From DATGLG01 sp035294245 (GTDB lineage: Bacteria; Pseudomonadota; Alphaproteobacteria; JACZXZ01): a stretch of DNA of 64,000 nt. The stretch spans positions 62,001-126,000 of the forward strand of contig DATGLG010000063.1 in NCBI GenBank assembly GCA_035294245.1, given 5' to 3'. The notes under the pieces are model-generated. The model searched no databases. It saw nothing but the letters and a program-made list of their open reading frames with translations, and was not told where the DNA came from. The position numbers and the translations under genes were made by a program. This document shows, piece after piece, positions 17,381 through 26,055 of the stretch. The first letter of the stretch is position 1; every line of letters begins with the position of its first letter.

Positions 17381-18130
17381 ATGGCCGGTCATTCCCAATT
17401 CAAGAACATCATGTATCGCAAGGGTGCGCAGGATGCGAAGCGCGCCCGGCTCTTCACCAAGCTGATTCGCGAGATCATGGTCTCAGCTAAATCGGGGCTT
17501 CCCGACCCTGCCTCCAATCCGCGGCTGCGTGCGGCGATTGCCGCGGCGCGGGACGCGAATATGCCGCGCGACAATATCGAGCGCGCCATTCGACGGGCGA
17601 CGGGCGGGGAGGAGGATGCCAATTACGAAGAGGTGCGTTACGAGGGTTACGGCCCCGGAGGCGTCGCCATCATCGTCGAGGCGCTCACCGACAATCGCAA
17701 GCGGACCGCTTCCGACGTGCGCACGGCATTCTCAAAGCATGGCGGCACGCTCGGCGAGACCAACAGCGTGAGCTTTCAGTTCAAGCGCCTCGGCCAAATT
17801 CAATATGGCCCGGAGGCGGGCACGGCGGATGCCATCTTCGAAGCCGCCCTCGACGTTGGAGCCGACAACGTCGAATCGAGCGCCGGGGGTCATGAGATCA
17901 CCTGCGCCCCCGAGGATTTCAACGCCGTGCGGGAGTCCCTCGAGGCGCGCTTCGGACGTCCTCAGCGGGCGGGCCTCGTGTGGAAGCCGCAGATGGCGAT
18001 CCAGGTCGACGAGGAGCAGGCGAAGACGCTGCTCAAGCTGCTCGACCAGCTCGAGGACAGCGATGACGTGCAGTCGGTGGCCGCGAATTTTGAAATTCCC
18101 GACGACCTCATGGCGAAGCTGACGGCCTGA
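17381..18130 (+). CDS. YebC/PmpR/TACO1-family protein
   Basis: 249-residue member of the YebC family, N-terminus MAGHSQFKNIMYRKGAQDAKRA as in the family, with LPDPASNPRLRAAIAAARDA and GYGPGGVAIIVEALTDN. Older work calls family members transcription regulators (PmpR, RuvC-operon regulator); recent work links YebC-type proteins to translation of proline-rich stretches, which would make the EF-P set at 6.6-9.4 kb a functional counterpart. It precedes ruvC by 35 bases, the usual arrangement. Confidence 0.93.
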   Translation: MAGHSQFKNIMYRKGAQDAKRARLFTKLIREIMVSAKSGLPDPASNPRLRAAIAAARDANMPRDNIERAIRRATGGEEDANYEEVRYEGYGPGGVAIIVEALTDNRKRTASDVRTAFSKHGGTLGETNSVSFQFKRLGQIQYGPEAGTADAIFEAALDVGADNVESSAGGHEITCAPEDFNAVRESLEARFGRPQRAGLVWKPQMAIQVDEEQAKTLLKLLDQLEDSDDVQSVAANFEIPDDLMAKLTA

Positions 18131-18164
18131 GCCGTCGATCCGGGGGCGCGAGGACGATGCGAGG

Positions 18165-18683
18165 ATGAAACTTCTGGGGTTAGACCCGGGGCTGCGCAAG
18201 ACGGGGTGGGGCATCATCGAGGCAGCGGATGGCCGGCTTCGTCATGTCGCGAACGGCGCGGTGGACTCGGATGACGCTCTGGCGATCCCCGAGCGCCTTG
18301 TGCAGCTCTATGAGGGGATCCTGGCCGTCATCGAGCGGTATGCGCCGAAGCAGGCGGCCGTCGAGGAAACCTTCGTCAACAAGAACCCGAGCTCGACCTT
18401 GAAGCTGGGGCTGGCTCGCGGCGTCGTCCTGCTCGCGCCGGCGCGCGCCGGCCTTAAGGTGACGGAATATCCGACGAATCTCGTGAAGAAGGCCGTGGTC
18501 GGCGCAGGACATGCCGATAAGCGGCAGGTTGAGACCATGGTCAAGCACCTTCTGCCCACCGCCGAGATCGCCGGGCCCGACGCGGCGGATGCGCTCGCCG
18601 TCGCCATCTGCCATGCTCACCACGCCGCCACCTTCGAGCGCTGGCACGACTATGCGCTCACTGCCGGTCGGGCCGCGTCATGA
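18165..18683 (+). CDS. ruvC: Holliday junction endonuclease RuvC
   Basis: Resolves Holliday junctions as a dimer within RuvABC. The 172 residues begin MKLLGLDPGLRKTGWG with catalytic Asp7; the second acidic site is EETFVNKNPSS and the third is AGPDAADALAVAICHAHH. Length and order are standard. The ATGA overlap with ruvA (18680) indicates coupled translation. Confidence 0.96.
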   Translation: MKLLGLDPGLRKTGWGIIEAADGRLRHVANGAVDSDDALAIPERLVQLYEGILAVIERYAPKQAAVEETFVNKNPSSTLKLGLARGVVLLAPARAGLKVTEYPTNLVKKAVVGAGHADKRQVETMVKHLLPTAEIAGPDAADALAVAICHAHHAATFERWHDYALTAGRAAS

Positions 18684-19297
18684 TTGCCAAGCTCACCGGC
18701 CGCCTCGACAGCAGTGGAGATGGATTTGCCGTCATCGACGTGAACGGTGTCGGCTACCTCGTCTTCTGCTCGCGGCGCACGCTCGCCCGCCTGCCGGATG
18801 CCGGCGCTTCGGCGAGCCTTGCGATCGAGACTCATGTCAGTCAGGACCATATCCATCTCTACGGCTTTGCCGACGCCGCGGAACGGAGCTGGTTCCGGCT
18901 GCTCACGACGGTCCAGGGCGTCGGCGCCAAGGTGGCCCTTTCCATCCTGTCCGTGCTGGAACCGGCTCAGCTCGTCCAAGCCATCGCGGCACAGGACAAG
19001 GCTGCAATCGCGCGGGCCCAAGGCGTCGGCCCCAAGCTCGCAGCACGCATCGCCGCCGAGCTCAAGGACAAGGTCGGCGGCATGGCGCTCGGCCCGGCCG
19101 CCCTGGCTGCGTCAGCAGGCGCCGCAGTAACGGTCGATCTCGATCCGGCCGCAGCGGACGCCGTCTCCGCGCTCGTCAATCTCGGCTATCGGCGGAGCGA
19201 GGCCTTCGGCGCAGTGGTCGAGGCGCAGCGGCGACTCGGCGCACGCGCGCCCCTCGACGCGCTGATCCGGGCTGGGCTACAGGAGCTCGGCACATGA
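18680..19297 (+). CDS. ruvA: Holliday junction helicase subunit RuvA
   Basis: Binds the four-way junction and recruits RuvB rings. 205 residues: N-terminal OB fold (MIAKLTGRLDSS...VDVNGVGYLVF), two helix-hairpin-helix motifs (LLTTVQGVGAKVALSIL and ARAQGVGPKLAARIAAELK) and a C-terminal three-helix domain (DAVSALVNLGYRRSEA) that contacts RuvB. Overlaps ruvC and ruvB by four bases each. Confidence 0.96.
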   Translation: MIAKLTGRLDSSGDGFAVIDVNGVGYLVFCSRRTLARLPDAGASASLAIETHVSQDHIHLYGFADAAERSWFRLLTTVQGVGAKVALSILSVLEPAQLVQAIAAQDKAAIARAQGVGPKLAARIAAELKDKVGGMALGPAALAASAGAAVTVDLDPAAADAVSALVNLGYRRSEAFGAVVEAQRRLGARAPLDALIRAGLQELGT

Positions 19298-20367
19298 CAG
19301 CCATCCCCTCCGAGGAGCGCGTGGTGACGAGCGCTGTGGTCGAGGACGACGCGGGAGAAGCGTCGCTGCGGCCGCTCAGCCTCGACGACTTCGTCGGCCA
19401 GGCGTCGGTGCGCGCCAATTTGGGCGTGTTTATCGCGGCGGCGCGCGCACGGCGCGACGCGCTCGATCATACTCTGTTATATGGCCCGCCGGGGCTCGGG
19501 AAGACCACCCTCGCGCAGATCATCGCGCGCGAGCTCGGGGTCGGCTTCCGCGCTACATCGGGCCCGGTGATCGCCCGCGCCGGAGACCTGGCGGCGCTCC
19601 TGACCAATCTTCAGCCCCGCGACGTTCTGTTCATCGACGAGATTCACCGCCTCAATCCAGTCGTCGAGGAAATTCTCTATCCCGCCATGGAGGACTTCCA
19701 GCTCGACCTCATCATCGGAGAAGGGCCGGCCGCGCGATCCGTGAGAATCGATCTGCCGCCATTCACGCTCGTCGGCGCGACCACGCGCTCCGGCCTCATC
19801 ACCACGCCGCTACGCGAGCGCTTCGGGATTCCGCTTCGCCTCACATTCTATACGGATGCCGAACTGGTGCAGATCGTCGAGCGCGGCGCTCGGGTGCTGC
19901 GCATCACCTTGAGCTCCGATGGTGCGCGCGAGATCGCGCGACGCTCCCGGGGCACCCCCCGAATCGCCGGGCGGCTTCTCCGCCGAGTGCGCGATTTCGC
20001 CGCCGTTGCCGGCGTCACCGAGATCGACCGCGAGGAGGCAGACGCCGCCCTCACCCGTCTCGAGGTCGACGGTCGCGGCCTCGATGCCATGGACCGGCGC
20101 TACTTGCGCTGCCTTGCCGACAATTACGGCGGCGGACCCGCCGGGGTGGAGACGCTGGCGGCCGCCTTGGGTGAGCAGCGCGACGTGCTTGAGGAGGTCA
20201 TCGAGCCGTACCTCCTGCAGCAGGGCCTCATCCAGCGCACGCCGCGCGGCCGCCTCCTCGCGGATCAAGGTTACGGCTACCTCGGTCTCGCGCTTCCGCC
20301 GCGCAGCGGCCAGCTCGATCTCCTCGTCGATTCCGCGCAAAACGGAGAGGGGGAAGATGGCGCCTAG
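19294..20367 (+). CDS. ruvB: Holliday junction branch migration ATPase RuvB
   Basis: AAA+ motor driving branch migration. 357 residues from the ATG at 19294 (MTAIPSEERVVTSA). Motifs: PLSLDDFVGQ, Walker A GPPGLGKTT, Walker B LFIDEIHRLN, sensor 1 VGATTRSG, arginine-finger region PLRERFGI and the C-terminal winged helix (PYLLQQGLIQRTPRGR). Its 3' end overlaps ybgC by 11 bases, linking the ruv and tol clusters into one transcriptional run. Confidence 0.97.
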   Translation: MTAIPSEERVVTSAVVEDDAGEASLRPLSLDDFVGQASVRANLGVFIAAARARRDALDHTLLYGPPGLGKTTLAQIIARELGVGFRATSGPVIARAGDLAALLTNLQPRDVLFIDEIHRLNPVVEEILYPAMEDFQLDLIIGEGPAARSVRIDLPPFTLVGATTRSGLITTPLRERFGIPLRLTFYTDAELVQIVERGARVLRITLSSDGAREIARRSRGTPRIAGRLLRRVRDFAAVAGVTEIDREEADAALTRLEVDGRGLDAMDRRYLRCLADNYGGGPAGVETLAAALGEQRDVLEEVIEPYLLQQGLIQRTPRGRLLADQGYGYLGLALPPRSGQLDLLVDSAQNGEGEDGA

Positions 20368-20803
20368 CGCTTCGCCTCTCGCGACGGGAACTCACGTTTT
20401 CCCCGTACGGGTCTATTACGAGGACACCGATGCAGGCGGCATTGTCTACCACGCCAGCTATCTGCGTTTTGCCGAGCGCGCGCGCACCGAGATGATGCGC
20501 CTCATCGGCATCGAAAGCTCCAAGCTGAGCGCACGAGCGGGCGTGTCGTTCGCAGTAAGCCGCTGCGCGATCGACTATTTCAAGCCGGCGCGCCTCGACG
20601 ACCTGCTCGAAGTGCACACCAAGGTGATCGAGGTGAAGCGGGCCAGCCTGGATGCCGAGCAGACCGTCAAACGCGCAGACGTCGATCTGGCGCGGCTCGT
20701 GCTTCGGCTGGCGGTCGTCAACCAGGGCGGTCGCGCCGTCCGGCTGCCCGCGGAAATCCGCAACGCACTCATAAATTTGTCGCAATCGGAGAGCCATAGT
20801 TAG
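20357..20803 (+). CDS. ybgC: Tol-Pal-associated acyl-CoA thioesterase
   Basis: Hotdog-fold thioesterase of the YbgC/4-hydroxybenzoyl-CoA thioesterase family, 148 residues. The signature VYYEDTDAGGIVYHASYLRFAERAR (shown in part: YYEDTDAGGIVYH) carries the catalytic Asp. Start ATG 20357 has a strong GGAGAGGGGGAAG upstream, inside the ruvB 3' end. It heads the tol-pal operon and is followed by tolQ after four bases. Confidence 0.94.
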   Translation: MAPSASPLATGTHVFPVRVYYEDTDAGGIVYHASYLRFAERARTEMMRLIGIESSKLSARAGVSFAVSRCAIDYFKPARLDDLLEVHTKVIEVKRASLDAEQTVKRADVDLARLVLRLAVVNQGGRAVRLPAEIRNALINLSQSESHS

Positions 20804-20807
20804 CACC

Positions 20808-21536
20808 ATGCAACAAGCTGCTGTCGACGCCCTGACCCTCGGCGGCTCCATGCCGCCGCCGGATCTCTCGATATGGGCCCTCTTCCTCAGGGCCGATATC
20901 ATCGTGAAAATCGTGCTCCTGCTTCTGCTGAGCGCCTCGTTCTGGAGCTGGTCGATCATCTTCGAGAAGGTGACGCGCCTGCGCCGGCTCAGCCATCATA
21001 CGCGCACCTTTGAGGACGCCTTCTGGTCGGGTGGGTCGCTGGAGGAGCTCTACGACCGCATCGACGGCAAGCCTCAAGACCCGATGGCGGCGATGTTCTC
21101 GGCCGCCATGCGGGAGTGGCGACGCTCCGTCAGCAAGGGCATCAACATGAAGGAAGTGCGCGGGAGCCTCCAGGAGCGCGTCGAGCGTGTCATGCAAGTG
21201 ACGCTGGGACGGGAAATGGATCGCCTCGAGCGCTATCTCACCTTCTTGGCCTCGGTCGGCTCCGTGGCGCCCTTCGTGGGGCTGTTCGGCACCGTTTGGG
21301 GTATTATGAACAGCTTCCAATCCATCGCGCTGTCGCACAACACCACGCTTGCGGTGGTGGCCCCCGGCATCGCCGAGGCGCTGTTCGCAACGGCGCTGGG
21401 CCTCGTGGCGGCGATTCCGGCGGTCGTCGCCTACAACAAGCTGTCGAGCGACCTCACGCGCTATTCGGGCCGGCTCGAGGCCTTCGCTGCGGAATTCTCG
21501 GCGATCCTTTCCCGCCAACTCGAAGAGCGCGCGTAA
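20808..21536 (+). CDS. tolQ: Tol-Pal proton channel subunit TolQ
   Basis: Inner-membrane channel subunit energising Tol-Pal constriction of the outer membrane. 242 residues with three transmembrane helices: near 27-48 (IIVKIVLLLLLSASFWSW), 145-165 (FVGLFGTVWGIMNSF) and 180-205 (GIAEALFATALGLVAAIPAV). These last two line the ion path in the TolQ/ExbB/MotA family. It lies four bases from both neighbours in the operon. Confidence 0.95.
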   Translation: MQQAAVDALTLGGSMPPPDLSIWALFLRADIIVKIVLLLLLSASFWSWSIIFEKVTRLRRLSHHTRTFEDAFWSGGSLEELYDRIDGKPQDPMAAMFSAAMREWRRSVSKGINMKEVRGSLQERVERVMQVTLGREMDRLERYLTFLASVGSVAPFVGLFGTVWGIMNSFQSIALSHNTTLAVVAPGIAEALFATALGLVAAIPAVVAYNKLSSDLTRYSGRLEAFAAEFSAILSRQLEERA

Positions 21537-21539
21537 GTC

Positions 21540-22043
21540 ATGGCGATCACGCTCAGAGCTCCGCAGCGAGCCGGCCGCGCCGGCCGGGTCCGACGCTCGC
21601 CGATGAGCGACATCAATGTCACGCCCATGGTGGACGTGATGCTGGTTCTGCTCATCATCTTCATGGTGACGGCCCCACTGCTCTCCGTGGGCGTTCCCGT
21701 CGATCTTCCCAAGGCGAGCGCCGCGCCGATCACCGGCCAGGACGAGCCCCTGGTCGTCTCGGTCAACGCTCAAGGCAACATCTATCTCCAGGATACCGAG
21801 ATTCCCCTCGACGGACTGGCCGCGCGCCTGCAGGCGATCACGCAGAATAAGCCCGACCAGCGCATCTTCGTGCGGGGCGACCGCAATATCAATTACGGCC
21901 GGGTCATGGAGGTGATGGGCGCCCTCAACCAGGCGGGCTTCCGCCACGTCGCGCTCGTCGCGGAATTGCCGACCGGCTCGCCGCGCGGCAGCGCCAATCC
22001 GGATAACGGCACATCGGGCAATGGCGGCAAGAGAGCACAGTGA
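21540..22043 (+). CDS. tolR: Tol-Pal subunit TolR
   Basis: ExbD/TolR family, 167 residues. A basic N-terminus leads to SDINVTPMVDVMLVLLIIFM, whose Asp residue in MVDVMLV is the conserved protonatable group, followed by a periplasmic domain (PVDLPKASAAPI ... VFVRGDRNINYGRVM-type sequence). The C-terminus has a Gly/Asn/Ser-rich tail after the domain. Confidence 0.95.
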   Translation: MAITLRAPQRAGRAGRVRRSPMSDINVTPMVDVMLVLLIIFMVTAPLLSVGVPVDLPKASAAPITGQDEPLVVSVNAQGNIYLQDTEIPLDGLAARLQAITQNKPDQRIFVRGDRNINYGRVMEVMGALNQAGFRHVALVAELPTGSPRGSANPDNGTSGNGGKRAQ

Positions 22044-22047
22044 CTCC

Positions 22048-22959
22048 ATGCGCAGAGGGGTCGCCTATTCGGCCGCCCTACACGTCGCGGTGATTCTGCT
22101 CGCCGCCTTCGGCTTGCCGCATCTCATGAAAGAGCCGGCGGTGATCGATACCCCTATCCCGGTCGACGTGGTCACGATCGCCGAAAAGACCAGCCCGCCG
22201 AAATCCGAGGTGAAGCCCCAGCAGGCGCAGCCCCAGAAGCCGCTCCCGCTCCCGCCAGCACCACCGCTTCCGCAACCGGCAAAGCCGGAGCCGCAAAAGG
22301 CGGAAGCCCCCACCCCGCCAGAGCCACCGAAGCCTGAGCCCGCGAAGCCCGAGCCCTCCAAGCCGGAGCCTCAGCAGGTCGCGGCCGTACCGCAACCGCC
22401 GGAGCCCGAGCCCGCGCCGAAGCAGCAGAACAAGCCCGAACCCAAGCCCGAGCCGAAGCCGACGCCGACCGCGGCGCCGATCGTCCCCGAGCCGCCCCAG
22501 GCCAAGCCGAAGCCGCCGCCGCAGAACACGCTCCAGTCGATCCTGCGCAGCGTCGAGACCATGAAGCCGAAAAGCCAGCCCGATCAGGCTGAGAAGGTGA
22601 TCAAGCAGCTGGCGCAGGCTCCGGCGTCGTCGCCGCCCTCGCTCGACAACAAGATGACCATTAGTGAGATCGACGCGGTCCGACGCCAGATCGAGCGCTG
22701 CTGGAACGTGCCGGCGGGGGCCAAGGACGCCAAGAACCTGATCATCGAGATACACGTCACGATGAACCCCGACGGTACGGTGCGGCAGGCAAGCATCGTC
22801 GATCAGGCGCGCATGGGCTCGGATACCTTCTTCCGCGCCGCCGCCGAAAGCGCTTACCGCGCGATCTATCTTTGCCAGCCTCTCAAGCTGCCACCGGAGA
22901 AATATTCGGTGTGGCAGGATATGACGTTGCGTTTCGACCCGAGCCAAATTCTGGGATGA
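22048..22959 (+). CDS. tolA: TolA/TonB-like periplasm-spanning protein
   Basis: Links the TolQR motor to Pal at the outer membrane. About 303 residues from the ATG at 22048 (MRRGVAYSAALHVAVILLAAFG): one N-terminal membrane helix, then a Pro/Lys/Glu/Ala-rich segment (about 50-170) of PEPxKP-type repeats, then a C-terminal TonB/TolA-like domain (VRRQIERCWNVPAGAKDAKN ... VWQDMTLRFDP). The spacer is polyproline-rich rather than the long Ala/Lys helix of E. coli TolA. An in-frame ATG at 22021 would overlap tolR. Confidence 0.9.
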   Translation: MRRGVAYSAALHVAVILLAAFGLPHLMKEPAVIDTPIPVDVVTIAEKTSPPKSEVKPQQAQPQKPLPLPPAPPLPQPAKPEPQKAEAPTPPEPPKPEPAKPEPSKPEPQQVAAVPQPPEPEPAPKQQNKPEPKPEPKPTPTAAPIVPEPPQAKPKPPPQNTLQSILRSVETMKPKSQPDQAEKVIKQLAQAPASSPPSLDNKMTISEIDAVRRQIERCWNVPAGAKDAKNLIIEIHVTMNPDGTVRQASIVDQARMGSDTFFRAAAESAYRAIYLCQPLKLPPEKYSVWQDMTLRFDPSQILG

Positions 22960-24329
22960 TGAGCAAAATGATAAGACCACAAGCGAAACTCGACCTCCTC
23001 CCCCGCGTCGTGGCGCGGGTTCTTTTTGCCACAATGGCCCTCGTCCTGCTTGCGCCGGGAATGGCCCGGGCGGATCTTCGCATCGACATCACGCGCGGCC
23101 AGATGCAGCCCCTGCCGATCGCGATCACGAATTTCTACGGGCAGGCGCCGGATGACGCGCAGGCGGGGAGCGAGATCACAAGCGTCATCTCCGCCGATCT
23201 CGAGCGTTCCGGCTTGTTCAAGCCGCTCGATCCGAAATCCTTCATCCAGACGCCCGATTCCTTGAGGGTTGCGCCGAACTTCAACGAGTGGCGCGTGATC
23301 AACGCGCAGGCCCTCGTGAATGGCGCCGTCGACAAGCAGCCGGATGGGCGGCTTCGGGTGGAGTTTCGCCTCTGGGACGTCTATGCCCAGCAACAGATGA
23401 TCGGGCTCGCCTATTTCACGACGCCGCAAAACTGGCGGCGCATCGCCCATATCATCGCCGACGCGATCTATGAGAGGCTTACCGGCGAGAAGGGCTACTT
23501 CGACAGTCGTATCGTCTACATCGCGGAAAGCGGGCCTCTCAGCCACCGCATCAAGCGTCTTGCCATCATGGACCAGGACGGCGCCAACAACCGCTTCCTG
23601 AGCAATCCCAACACGCTCGTGCTCACGCCGCGCTTCTCACCCACCACCCAGGAGATCACCTATCTCTCCTATGCGCACGGCCAGCCGCGGGTCTATCTCT
23701 ACAACATCGATACGGGGCAGCAGGAGCTCGTCGGCGATTTCCCGGGAATGACGTTCGCCCCCCGTTTCTCTCCGGACGGCAATACGCTCGTCATGAGCGT
23801 GGCGCGGGAGGGGAACTCGAGCATCTACACGTTCGATCTCCGGACGCGGCATCAGACGCAGATCACGAACTCGCCCTCGATTGACACCTCGCCCTGCTAT
23901 TCGCCGGACGGCAAGCAGATCACCTTCAATTCGGATCGCGGCGGCAGCCAGCAGATCTATGTGATGAACGCCGATGGCAGCAACATCCACCGGATCAGCT
24001 TTGGCCAGGGCACCTATGGCACGCCGGTATGGTCGCCGCGCGGGGACCTCATCGCCTTCACCCGCATCCACGCCAACAAGTTCTATATCGGGGTCATGGC
24101 TCCGGACGGCTCTGGCGAACGAGAGCTCACCTCTGGCTTTCTCGTCGAGGGTCCGACCTGGGCGCCCAATGGACGGATCTTGATGTTCTTTCGCCAGACG
24201 CCGGCCGGACCCAATGGACAGGGGTTCACGAGCCGGCTTTACACTATAGATTTGACCGGATATAACGAGCGCGAAGTGATCACACCGACGGACGCGTCCG
24301 ACCCGGCGTGGTCGCCCTTGAATCCCTGA
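22956..24329 (+). CDS. tolB: Tol-Pal translocation protein TolB
   Basis: Periplasmic beta-propeller that binds Pal and is released by TolA. 457 residues from the first ATG of ATGATGA at 22956 (four-base overlap with tolA). A signal peptide (VLFATMALVLLAPGMARA) precedes the N-terminal domain (LRIDITRGQMQPLPIAI), then propeller blades with repeated FSPDG/YSPDGK motifs and ...PTDASDPAWSPLNP at the end. ATG 22959 is an equally possible start. Confidence 0.95.
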   Translation: MMSKMIRPQAKLDLLPRVVARVLFATMALVLLAPGMARADLRIDITRGQMQPLPIAITNFYGQAPDDAQAGSEITSVISADLERSGLFKPLDPKSFIQTPDSLRVAPNFNEWRVINAQALVNGAVDKQPDGRLRVEFRLWDVYAQQQMIGLAYFTTPQNWRRIAHIIADAIYERLTGEKGYFDSRIVYIAESGPLSHRIKRLAIMDQDGANNRFLSNPNTLVLTPRFSPTTQEITYLSYAHGQPRVYLYNIDTGQQELVGDFPGMTFAPRFSPDGNTLVMSVAREGNSSIYTFDLRTRHQTQITNSPSIDTSPCYSPDGKQITFNSDRGGSQQIYVMNADGSNIHRISFGQGTYGTPVWSPRGDLIAFTRIHANKFYIGVMAPDGSGERELTSGFLVEGPTWAPNGRILMFFRQTPAGPNGQGFTSRLYTIDLTGYNEREVITPTDASDPAWSPLNP

Positions 24330-24471
24330 GTATTCAAGCCTATAGTTCCGCAACTCAGACGATTTTGGGTTTCGATATCGGAAGAAACGCGGCGCGCTCT
24401 GTAGTAGATCGGAACGCGCGGCTTAGTGTCGTCGTGAATAACCCAGACAGCCGCTGAAGGGGGCTAATAAA

Positions 24472-24963
24472 ATGCGCTTTAAGACGGTTCTGACTATTTG
24501 TGCTGCTGTTGCCATGCTTGCCGCCTGCTCGAGCGAGCCAGAGGCGAACAAGGCCGCCACGGGAACAGGTACCACCGCCCCGATGACGACCGGCCAGCAG
24601 ATCACGCCGGGCAGCCAGCAGGATCTGGTTGCCAATGTGGGCGACCGCATCTTCTTCGACTTCGACAAGTCGAATCTCCGCCCCGACGCCCGGGCGCAAG
24701 TTGAGAAATGGGCCGCTTGGCTGAAGAAGTATCCGCAGAACACGGTGACGATCGCCGGCAATTGCGACGAGCGCGGCACCCGCGAGTACAACCTGGCCCT
24801 CGGCGAGCGCCGTGCCGCCGCCGCCAAGAAGTACCTCATCGCGCTTGGCATCGATGCGAAGCGCATCGGCACCATCAGTTACGGCAAGGAGCGTCCGTCG
24901 GTCGTCGGCTCGAACGAGGCTGCCTGGGCGCAGAACCGTAACGACATCATGACGGTCAACTAA
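24472..24963 (+). CDS. pal: Peptidoglycan-associated lipoprotein Pal
   Basis: Outer-membrane lipoprotein that anchors to peptidoglycan and interacts with TolA and TolB. Lipobox MLAAC with Cys19, a short linker, then the OmpA-like domain: DRIFFDFDKSNLRPDA, IAGNCDERGTREYNLALGER (Asp and Arg for meso-DAP) and QNRNDIMTVN at the C-terminus. 163 residues. It has its own 142-base upstream interval and a GAAGGGGG ribosome-binding site. Confidence 0.96.
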   Translation: MRFKTVLTICAAVAMLAACSSEPEANKAATGTGTTAPMTTGQQITPGSQQDLVANVGDRIFFDFDKSNLRPDARAQVEKWAAWLKKYPQNTVTIAGNCDERGTREYNLALGERRAAAAKKYLIALGIDAKRIGTISYGKERPSVVGSNEAAWAQNRNDIMTVN

Positions 24964-24994
24964 CCTTTCGGACCGCTAGCGAGCTCCTGGGTTG

Positions 24995-25055
24995 ATGGCG
25001 CCTGTCCCGCTCACGGCGCGAGCTGTTCGAGAGGGGGCAGGCGCCATAATTTTGC
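24995..25055 (+). terminator. Strong hairpin after pal, probable Rho-independent terminator
   Basis: ATGGCGCCTG (24995-25004) pairs perfectly with CAGGCGCCAT (25038-25047), extended by TCCC/GGGG to a stem of 14 pairs including one G-U. The loop can itself fold (GCTC 25009-25012 with GAGC 25020-25023). The 3' side runs into ATAATTTTGCC. It separates pal from cpoB and probably lowers cpoB/tilS expression relative to pal. Confidence 0.65.
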
Positions 25056-25107
25056 CTCGAATGCCGGGCAGCCTGCGGCTTCCGATCCCGGTGGGAGGCG
25101 CCCAGCC

Positions 25108-26055
25108 GTGAGTTCGATCATGATGTCGACGCTGATCGCCCGCCGTCTGCGCCGAGGCGGGATCTGCCTCGCGTCTCTCTCGCTCGCCATGGTCACGCTG
25201 ATCGCCGTCGCACCCCCAGCCGCGGCGCAAAGCGCCGATGTCCAGGCGCTTCAGCAACGCATCGACCGATTGGAGAGTGACTTGGCCATTCTTCAGCGCC
25301 AGGTCTACCTCAATGGCGGGAACGCCTCGGCAGCGCCCTCGGCAGGCGGCGGGCAGGTGGCGCCGACAGAAGCAGCGAGCTTGGAGACGCGCGTCTCTCA
25401 GCTCGAAAGCGAGATGCAATCCCTGACGGGCCGCATCGAGGAACTCGGGCACAATGTCGACCTCCTCAAATCACAGCTCGACAAGCTCTCGAAGGACGTG
25501 GACTTCCGTCTGACGGCGCTGGAGCATGGCGGGACGCCGCCTGGGGGTGGTCCCGCGGCATCCGCGGCACCGGAAGGTGCCGCCACCGCCCCGTCCGCGC
25601 CCGCAGGAGGTGGTGCGCCGCTGCCGAGCCAAAAGCCCGTCGCCGGCGCCGGCCAGGTGCTACCGGTGGGCACACCTCAACAGCAATACGACTACGCGCG
25701 GGCGCTCCTCGTTCAGCAGGACTACGCCAATGCCGAGAAAGCGTTCTCGGCCTTTGTCACCTCGCATCCCGACGACGCGCTGGCCGGGCCCGCGCAGTAT
25801 TGGCTCGGCGAAACCTATTACGTTCGCGGCAATTACGAGCAGGCGGCGAAGACCTTCGCGGAGGGATATCAACGCTATCCCAAAAGCAGCAAGGCGCCAG
25901 ACTCGCTGCTGAAGCTCGCCATGTCGCTCGTGCAGCTCAAGCGCAACAAGGATGCCTGCGTGCTCTTCAACGAGCTCAATCAGCGCTATCCCCACGCGCC
26001 GGCGAACGTGAAGCAGCTTGCCGGACGCGAGCGGCAGCGGGCCGGCTGCGGCTAA
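25108..26055 (+). CDS. cpoB: Tol-Pal coordinator CpoB (YbgF)
   Basis: Periplasmic protein coordinating Tol-Pal with septal peptidoglycan synthesis. 315 residues: signal peptide (SLAMVTLIAVAPPAAAQ), an N-terminal trimerising coiled coil (VQALQQRIDRLESDLAILQ and a second heptad run at about 95-130), a Pro/Ala/Gly linker and a C-terminal TPR domain (QQQYDYARALLVQQDYANAEKAF ... PASVKQLA-like end). The GTG at 25108 is preferred over ATG 25120 because GGGAGG lies 10 bases upstream of it. Confidence 0.93.
   Translation: MSSIMMSTLIARRLRRGGICLASLSLAMVTLIAVAPPAAAQSADVQALQQRIDRLESDLAILQRQVYLNGGNASAAPSAGGGQVAPTEAASLETRVSQLESEMQSLTGRIEELGHNVDLLKSQLDKLSKDVDFRLTALEHGGTPPGGGPAASAAPEGAATAPSAPAGGGAPLPSQKPVAGAGQVLPVGTPQQQYDYARALLVQQDYANAEKAFSAFVTSHPDDALAGPAQYWLGETYYVRGNYEQAAKTFAEGYQRYPKSSKAPDSLLKLAMSLVQLKRNKDACVLFNELNQRYPHAPANVKQLAGRERQRAGCG

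Noticed and set aside
20769..22049. 426-residue minus-strand frame opposite tolQ and tolR
   Set aside because: Covers two confidently identified genes in the tol operon; no family-like motif.
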